DNA of 64,000 nucleotides, taken from NCBI RefSeq assembly GCF_030433675.1, contig NZ_JAROCB010000005.1:372001-436000 (forward strand), in the 5' to 3' direction. Made by a program: the position numbers and the translations under genes. Shown piece after piece: positions 59,153 through 64,000 of this stretch (within the stretch, counting starts at the first letter, position 1; each line of letters starts with the position of its first letter). Source of the stretch: Leifsonia virtsii. Lineage in GTDB: Bacteria > Actinomycetota > Actinomycetes > Actinomycetales > Microbacteriaceae. The notes under the pieces were generated by a model, which saw nothing but the letters and a program-made list of their open reading frames with translations, was not told where the DNA came from and ran no database searches.

Positions 59153-60319
59153 ATGACGGACGGCAGTGACCGGAGCACGGCCGCGCAGGGCGCGGCGCAG
59201 AGCGGCGGCCTGACCCGCCGCGACGAGAGCGCCGCGGGCGCACGCCTGCGGGTCGCGATCGTCGGCGGCGGCTTCATGGCCGAGGTGCACTCGCGGGCGA
59301 TCCGTGCGGCGAGGGCCGAGCTCACGGGAATCGTCTCGTCGACGCCCGACCGCTCGGTCGCGGCAGCGGACCGCCTCGGCGCGGGGCGTGCCTACGCGTC
59401 GCTCGACGAGCTCCTCGCCGACGATCGCGTCGACGTCGTGCACGTCACGACGCCCAACGCGCTGCACGCCGACCAGGCGGCCGCGGTGCTGGCCGCGGGC
59501 AAGGACGTCGTCTGCGAGAAGCCGCTCGCGACCACCGTGGCCGACGCCGAGCGGCTCGTCGCCGCGGCGGAGGGCAGGACAGCGACGGTCCCGTTCGTCT
59601 ACCGGTTCCATCCCATGGTCCGCGAGGCCCGCTCCCGGTTCGCCTCCGGTCAGGCCGGGCGCGTGCTCAGCATCAACGCGTCGTACCTGCAGGACTGGCT
59701 CCTCGGCTCCGACGACGACAACTGGCGCGTCGACTCCGCGCAGGGCGGCCGTTCGCGCGCCTTCGCCGACATCGGCTCGCACCTGGTCGACCTCGTGGAG
59801 TTCGTCAGCGGCGACCGCGTGAGCCGTGTCTCCGCCACCAAGCGGACCGTGTTCGCTGAGCGGGCGGCGCACTCCGGGATCACGACGGAGGATGCGGTCG
59901 CGGTGGTCGTCGAGACCCGCTCCGGGGCGCTCGGCACCCTGCTGGTGTCGCAGGTCGCGCCCGGGCGGAAGAACCGGCTGTGGCTCGAGATCGCCGGCAG
60001 CTCGGAGAGCATCGCCTTCGATCAGGAGCAGCCGGAGACGCTCTGGGTCGGGCGCAGGAAGGGCAGCCTCCTCATCCCGCGCGACGCCGATCAGCTCAGC
60101 GAGGACGCCGCGCGGCTGTGCGTCGTGCCGTCGGGTCACCCGCAGGGCTACCAGGACGCGTTCAACGCGTTCGTCGCCGACACCTACGCGGCGGTCGCGG
60201 GCGAGACGCCCGACGGCCTCCCGCGCTTCACCGACGGCCTTCGGGCCGTGCGGATCACGGACGCGGTGATCGACTCGGCCGAGTCGGGCACCTGGATCGA
60301 GATGGGAACGAACGAATGA
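59153..60319 (+). CDS. Gfo/Idh/MocA family oxidoreductase (4)
   Basis: A 388-residue dehydrogenase-like protein with a 30-residue N-terminal extension before VAIVGGGFMAEVHSRAI. Catalytic CEKPLA; RAFADIGSHLVDLVEF is the GG-x-x-x-D-x-G-x-H-type motif with His present. It starts 9 bp after dehydrogenase 3. Two dehydrogenases side by side suggest one oxidises and one reduces within the same pathway. Confidence 0.9.
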   Translation: MTDGSDRSTAAQGAAQSGGLTRRDESAAGARLRVAIVGGGFMAEVHSRAIRAARAELTGIVSSTPDRSVAAADRLGAGRAYASLDELLADDRVDVVHVTTPNALHADQAAAVLAAGKDVVCEKPLATTVADAERLVAAAEGRTATVPFVYRFHPMVREARSRFASGQAGRVLSINASYLQDWLLGSDDDNWRVDSAQGGRSRAFADIGSHLVDLVEFVSGDRVSRVSATKRTVFAERAAHSGITTEDAVAVVVETRSGALGTLLVSQVAPGRKNRLWLEIAGSSESIAFDQEQPETLWVGRRKGSLLIPRDADQLSEDAARLCVVPSGHPQGYQDAFNAFVADTYAAVAGETPDGLPRFTDGLRAVRITDAVIDSAESGTWIEMGTNE

Positions 60320-61350
60320 CTGACGTCGCCGCAGAGTCGGGTCGCACGCACCCGGTCACCCTCTTCACCGGCCAGTGGGCCGACCTCACGCTGGAGGAGG
60401 TGGCGAAGCACGCGAGCGAGTGGGGCTACGACGGCCTCGAGATCGCGTGCTCCGGCGAGCACCTCGATGTCTGGCGCGCCGCCGAGGACGACGACTACCT
60501 GCAGGGCCGGCTCGACATCCTCGACCGGTACGGCCTGAAGGTGTGGGCGATCTCCAACCACCTGAAGGGCCAGGCGGTCTGCGACGACCCGATCGACTTC
60601 CGCCACCAGGCGATCGTCGGCTCGAAGGTCTGGGGCGACGGCGACCCGGAGGGCGTGCGGCAGCGCGCGGCCGAGGAGCTGAAGCTCACGGCGAAGGTCG
60701 CCCGCAGGCTCGGCGTCGACACGGTCGTCGGTTTCACCGGCTCCAGCATCTGGCCGTACGTCGCGCAGTTCCCGCCGGTGCCGGCCGAGGTCTTCGAGCG
60801 CGGCTACCAGGACTTCGCCGACCGGTGGAACCCGATCCTCGACGTCTTCGACGGCGAGGGCGTGCGGTTCGCGCACGAGGTGCACCCGTCGGAGATCGCG
60901 TACGACTACTGGACCAGCGTCCGTACTCTGGAGGCGATCGACCACCGCGAGGCGTTCGGCTTCAACTGGGACCCGTCGCACATGATGTGGCAGGACATCG
61001 ACCCGGTCGGTTTCATCGTCGACTTCCAGGACCGCATCTACCACGTCGACTGCAAGGACACGCGCCTGCGCCCGAAGAACGGCCGCGCCGGCGTGCTCGG
61101 CTCGCACCTGCCGTGGGGCGACCCGCGTCGCGGCTGGGACTTCGTCTCCACCGGCCACGGCGACGTGCCGTGGGAGGACGCCTTCCGCGCGTTGGAATCC
61201 ATCGGCTACACCGGCCCGATCTCGATCGAGTGGGAGGACGCCGGGATGGACCGCCTGCATGGTGCGAAGGAGGCCGTCGGGTACATCCGGTCGCTGCTCT
61301 GGAAGCAGCCGACCGCATCGTTCGACGCCGCGTTCAGCAACCAGGACTGA
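60316..61350 (+). CDS. Sugar phosphate isomerase/epimerase-like TIM barrel (2)
   Basis: A 344-residue xylose-isomerase-like barrel, longer than the first. VTLFTGQWADLTLEEV, YDGLEIACSG, FAHEVHPSEIAYD, FNWDPSHMMWQ and YHVDCKDTRLR carry the metal ligands. IEWEDAGMDRLHG near the end is typical of the group related to proteins of myo-inositol or keto-sugar catabolism. It overlaps dehydrogenase 4 by four bases. It ends 7 bp before the convergent oxidoreductase. Confidence 0.9.
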   Translation: MTDVAAESGRTHPVTLFTGQWADLTLEEVAKHASEWGYDGLEIACSGEHLDVWRAAEDDDYLQGRLDILDRYGLKVWAISNHLKGQAVCDDPIDFRHQAIVGSKVWGDGDPEGVRQRAAEELKLTAKVARRLGVDTVVGFTGSSIWPYVAQFPPVPAEVFERGYQDFADRWNPILDVFDGEGVRFAHEVHPSEIAYDYWTSVRTLEAIDHREAFGFNWDPSHMMWQDIDPVGFIVDFQDRIYHVDCKDTRLRPKNGRAGVLGSHLPWGDPRRGWDFVSTGHGDVPWEDAFRALESIGYTGPISIEWEDAGMDRLHGAKEAVGYIRSLLWKQPTASFDAAFSNQD

Positions 61351-61357
61351 ACCCCGC

Positions 61358-62293
61358 TCAGGGAACGAGCACGAGGCGGTCGCGGGTCGTGGCCGCCTCG
61401 TGCCATGCCCGCTCGACCTCCGCGAGCGGCACGGCCCGCGCCTGCGTCGTGAACGCGCCCGCCGCGACCTCGCTGGCGAGGTCGCCCAGGTCGGCGACGA
61501 TGTCGCGGGTGCTGACCGACCCCTGGCCGCTCCCGACCAGGACGAGGTCGATCGCGCGCAGCGCGGCCGACGGGATGGGCGCCTCGGGACCTGCGACGGA
61601 GCCGATCTGCACCCAGGTGAGGGTCTGGGCGTCGTCGTCGCGGTGCGGAACGATCGCTCGCAGCGTGTCGGCGGCCGGCTCGCCCCAGAGGTAGTCGAGC
61701 ACCACATCCACCCGTCGTCCCGCCTCGGACAGGCCGGCGGTGTCGCTCAGGTCGACCAGGGCGTCGGCTCCCGCGTCGGCGACGCGCTCGATGTCGCGAC
61801 CGACCGCCGTGACCCGTGCGGCTCCGAGCCGGCGGGCGACCTGGAGCGCCATCGCACCTGCGCTCCCGGTCGCGCCGAGCACGAGCACGCTCGCGCCCGG
61901 CCGCAGGTGCGCGCGGTGGCGCAGGGCGATCCACGACGACATCGCCGGGTTCATGGCGGCCGCCAGCTGTACCGGGTCACTGCCGTGCGGGACGGGGACG
62001 CTGCGGCGCAGGTCGATGACCGCCTTCTCCGCGAGCGACCCGCGGTCGGTGTCGGGGAGGATGAAGTAGCGCAGCTCGCCCGTCTCCATGCGGCCGACGC
62101 CGTCGATCCCGGGGACCAGGGGCAGCGCTCCCGTGCTCGTGTAGTGGCTCCCGGAGGCCTGTGAGCGGACGCGCGGCGAGACGGCGGCCGCCAGGACCTC
62201 GACCACGGTCTCGTGCGCGACCGAGGCGCGCGGCTCCTCCACCTCGGCGTAGCGCGGGGGAGTGTCGAAGCGGGTGACCAGCGCTGCTCTCAT
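61358..62293 (-). CDS. MDR-superfamily quinone/zinc-type oxidoreductase
   Basis: A 311-residue NADPH-dependent reductase-like protein. GroES-like domain, then VLGATGSAGAMALQVARRLGAA as the nucleotide loop (seen as LGATGSAGAMAL). No zinc ligands. The ATG at 62293 follows TTGGAGC. It is divergent from a MarR regulator, with an 11-bp-arm palindrome between, so it is probably the regulated target. In such pairs the enzyme often detoxifies quinones or aldehydes. Confidence 0.88.
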   Translation of the reverse strand: MRAALVTRFDTPPRYAEVEEPRASVAHETVVEVLAAAVSPRVRSQASGSHYTSTGALPLVPGIDGVGRMETGELRYFILPDTDRGSLAEKAVIDLRRSVPVPHGSDPVQLAAAMNPAMSSWIALRHRAHLRPGASVLVLGATGSAGAMALQVARRLGAARVTAVGRDIERVADAGADALVDLSDTAGLSEAGRRVDVVLDYLWGEPAADTLRAIVPHRDDDAQTLTWVQIGSVAGPEAPIPSAALRAIDLVLVGSGQGSVSTRDIVADLGDLASEVAAGAFTTQARAVPLAEVERAWHEAATTRDRLVLVP

Positions 62294-62308
62294 GGTTGCT
62301 CCAATATA

Positions 62309-62344
62309 GTTGGGGTTACAAACTAAATAGATGGTAACCCCAAC
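62309..62344. promoter_or_regulatory. Palindromic MarR operator between divergent genes
   Basis: GTTGGGGTTAC (62309-62319) and GTAACCCCAAC (62334-62344) are exact reverse complements with a 14-nt A+T-rich spacer. The element lies 16 bp upstream of the oxidoreductase ATG and 20 bp upstream of the marR ATG, so a bound dimer would cover both promoters. Confidence 0.82.
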
Positions 62345-62364
62345 CATTGCGTTACGCTAGCTCT

Positions 62365-62787
62365 ATGACCGCGAGAACCGACGACGATCCCGACCGCCTG
62401 CTGGACGCCCTCGTGCAGACCTCGTTCGAGGTGATCGGCGTCGTCAGCCGGGTCGCCGCGGAGAGCGAGCTGTCGCTCACCCAGCTGCGGCTGCTCGCGA
62501 TCCTGCGCGACCGCGAGCCGACCATGTCCGACCTGGCCGCCCACCTCGGGCTCGACCGGTCGTCGATCTCCGGCCTGATCGACCGCGCGGTGCAGCGCGG
62601 CCTCGTCACGAAGACCCGCGATGAGACCGACCGGCGATCGGCGCGGGTCGCCCTCACCCCCGCCGGCCGGGAGCTCGCCGGCCGCGGGGCGGCACAGATC
62701 CACGAGCGGATCGCGCCTCTGCTGGCAGGCTTGGACGGGACGCGTCGACAGACGCTCACCGGCCTCCTGGAGTCGCTCCTCGCGTGA
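62365..62787 (+). CDS. MarR-family transcriptional regulator
   Basis: A 140-residue winged-helix regulator. LSLTQLRLLAILRDREPTMSDLAAHLGLDRSSISGLIDRAVQRGLV covers the helix-turn-helix (recognition part LDRSSISGLIDRA), and TDRRSARVALTPAGREL is the wing. It starts at the ATG at 62365 with a weak RBS. It should repress the divergent oxidoreductase and itself. The inducer is unknown; phenolics and oxidants are common for the family. Confidence 0.92.
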   Translation: MTARTDDDPDRLLDALVQTSFEVIGVVSRVAAESELSLTQLRLLAILRDREPTMSDLAAHLGLDRSSISGLIDRAVQRGLVTKTRDETDRRSARVALTPAGRELAGRGAAQIHERIAPLLAGLDGTRRQTLTGLLESLLA

Positions 62788-62813
62788 CGCCTCGTGGGCG
62801 GCCGGCGGCCCGC

Positions 62814-63461
62814 TTAGCGGGCGCCCTCCGCGGTCTCCTCCGCCTCGCGCCGCCGGGACCGCCGGTCGAGCACCCAGGCGCGGATGCCGGCGACGATCGA
62901 CGCGGCGATGACGACCCCGGCGACGATGTAGGCGACGGGCCGAACGCTCGGGTTGACCGCGGCGAAGTAGCCGATGACCGTGATGAGGACGCCCCAGCTG
63001 AGGGCGCCCACGATGTTCGCCGTGAGGAAGCGCCAGTAGCGCATCGCGCTGATCCCGGCGATCGGCGGGATGAAGACGCGTCCCCACGGGATGTAGCGGC
63101 TGATGACCACGGACCACCAGCCGAAGAGCTCGTAGAACCGTTCGGCGCGGCGGACACCCGCCTGCACCCAGCGGCCGCCGCGCCGGGTGAGGTAGGGCCG
63201 CCCGAACCGCCGCCCGAGCCAGAACCCGACCTGGTCGCCGAGCACCGCGGCGATGCCGACGCCGACGGCGAGCACCCAGATCGAGAGCTCGGGATGCGTC
63301 CCCGTCAGAAGCCCCGCGGCGAACAGTAGCGAGTCGCCGGTGATGAAGGGGATGAACACCCCGACGAAGAGCGCGGTGCCGGCGAAGACCAGCCCCCAGA
63401 CCGCGAGGTAGAACAGCAGCGGCCCGACGTCGCCGAGGACGTTTGCGAGGTCGTGGGCCAT
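62814..63461 (-). CDS. DedA/SNARE-associated family membrane protein
   Basis: A 215-residue polytopic protein. FIPFITGDSLLFAAGLL, GDQVGFWLGRRFG and SRYIPWGRVFIPPIAGISAM are the DedA core motifs, including the conserved Arg-x-x-Pro-x-x-R. The C-terminus is Arg/Glu-rich. DedA proteins are linked to lipid scrambling and proton-dependent envelope homeostasis. It lies 65 bp downstream of the epoxide hydrolase on the same strand. The RBS is weak. Confidence 0.92.
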   Translation of the reverse strand: MAHDLANVLGDVGPLLFYLAVWGLVFAGTALFVGVFIPFITGDSLLFAAGLLTGTHPELSIWVLAVGVGIAAVLGDQVGFWLGRRFGRPYLTRRGGRWVQAGVRRAERFYELFGWWSVVISRYIPWGRVFIPPIAGISAMRYWRFLTANIVGALSWGVLITVIGYFAAVNPSVRPVAYIVAGVVIAASIVAGIRAWVLDRRSRRREAEETAEGAR

Positions 63462-63526
63462 GCTTCGAGCGTATCGGGGAAGCGGGCGCGGCGGCATGGG
63501 AGACGGCCGGGAGTCGGCGCGGGCGG

Positions 63527-64000
63527 TCAGCGCGCGTACGAGACCGCCGAGACGACACCGGCGGCGTAGTCGTGGGGCTGTTCCCAGGCGGCGAAGTGGC
63601 CGCCGCGCTCGAGCGTGCGGAACTCGCGCACGTCGAAGAAGCGGTCCGCGAACGATCGTGGTGCGTTCACGAGGTCTTTCGGGAAGACGGTGAACACGGT
63701 CGGCAGCTCGACGCGTCCTGTCGGTTTGGGGCTGGGTATCGCGTAGGGCGTGAACGAGGTGCCGATGCTGGCCGTGTGCCAGTACGCGGCGATCCAGGTC
63801 ACGGCGTCGTCCGGGTCGAAGACGGTGGAGAGGTCGCCGTCGCAATCCGTCCACGAGCGCAGCTTCTCGCCGATCCAGGCCGCGAGGCCGGCGGGAGAGT
63901 CGCCCAGGGCGGCGGCGATGGTCGCGGGTTTGGTGCCCTGCTCGTGCATGTAACCGCCTTCGGCGGCCTGCCACGCCTTCCCGTGCTCGACGTACTGCCG
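63527..64000 (-). CDS. Epoxide hydrolase family protein (5' end cut by window edge)
   Basis: The last 157 codons of an alpha/beta hydrolase of the EHN-type epoxide hydrolases. GYMHEQGTKPATIAAALGDSPAGLAAWIGEKL is the conserved segment before the cap (recognised by TKPATIAAALGDSPAGLAAW). ERGGHFAAWEQP carries the catalytic His. The nucleophile Asp and the N-terminal EHN domain lie beyond the window, so activity cannot be judged. An internal ATG at 63949 is not the real start because the homologous frame runs on to the edge. Confidence 0.88.
   Translation of the reverse strand, partial: RQYVEHGKAWQAAEGGYMHEQGTKPATIAAALGDSPAGLAAWIGEKLRSWTDCDGDLSTVFDPDDAVTWIAAYWHTASIGTSFTPYAIPSPKPTGRVELPTVFTVFPKDLVNAPRSFADRFFDVREFRTLERGGHFAAWEQPHDYAAGVVSAVSYAR

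Overview
The window is about 70% G+C by eye, uses many GTG starts, and packs genes in head-to-tail overlaps. It carries an actinobacterial core locus: two MaoC-type dehydratases (HadA/HadB-like), MurB, tRNA-Trp, SecE, NusG with a long acidic N-terminus, L11 and L1. This fits a high-G+C Gram-positive bacterium, most likely Microbacteriaceae (Leifsonia/Microbacterium-like). The family-level placement is an inference. I see no CRISPR array, insertion sequence, prophage, rRNA gene or replication origin.

Layout. 1-2.2 kb: TetR regulator (cut by the window edge) and divergent MFS drug exporter, with twin palindromes between them. 2.2-11.3 kb: a perfect 28-bp inverted repeat, a zinc-ribbon/GIY-YIG protein, a mannose-6-phosphate isomerase, and a four-gene FtsX/MacB-type ABC system. 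11.3-17.8 kb: LacI regulator, GH42 beta-galactosidase and a sugar ABC importer without its ATPase, controlled by three operator copies. 17.8-20.1 kb: alpha/beta hydrolase and HtrA-like protease. 20.2-35.3 kb: a muropeptide salvage island: murein-dipeptide epimerase, GNAT, MurR/RpiR regulator, oligopeptide binding protein, two permeases, MurQ, AnmK, an AmiE-like serine hydrolase, a fused double ABC ATPase, a D-lactate-dehydrogenase-like flavoprotein, and an MFS protein.

35.6-47.4 kb: an isolated 27-codon peptide gene with its own operator/promoter and terminator; then hadA-hadB-murB; an accessory block (GGGDF-repeat protein, RecQ with a phosphoribosyltransferase-like tail, two PspC proteins, one of them a histidine kinase, and a LuxR-type response regulator); then tRNA-Trp-secE-nusG and rplK-rplA. 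47.4-52.9 kb: an S53 peptidase, GNAT, quinone-oxidoreductase-like, DUF998-like and YqaJ-like genes. 52.9-61.4 kb: a carbohydrate cluster with four Gfo/Idh/MocA dehydrogenases, a ThuA-like protein, two sugar-phosphate-isomerase-like TIM barrels and a ROK repressor. 61.4-64 kb: oxidoreductase/MarR pair, DedA protein and the 3' part of an epoxide hydrolase.

How the genes work together. The salvage island reads as a near-complete route. Wall fragments enter through the peptide ABC transporter. An extra amidase-like enzyme removes peptide. AnmK makes MurNAc-6-phosphate from anhydro-MurNAc. MurQ splits it into GlcNAc-6-phosphate and D-lactate. The flavoprotein can oxidise D-lactate to pyruvate, and the epimerase processes L-Ala-D-Glu. 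Similar A+T-rich palindromes lie before the epimerase and before the binding protein, which suggests one MurR/RpiR-type switch. The 53-61 kb cluster resembles glycoside 3-oxidation pathways, but its substrate cannot be read from sequence.
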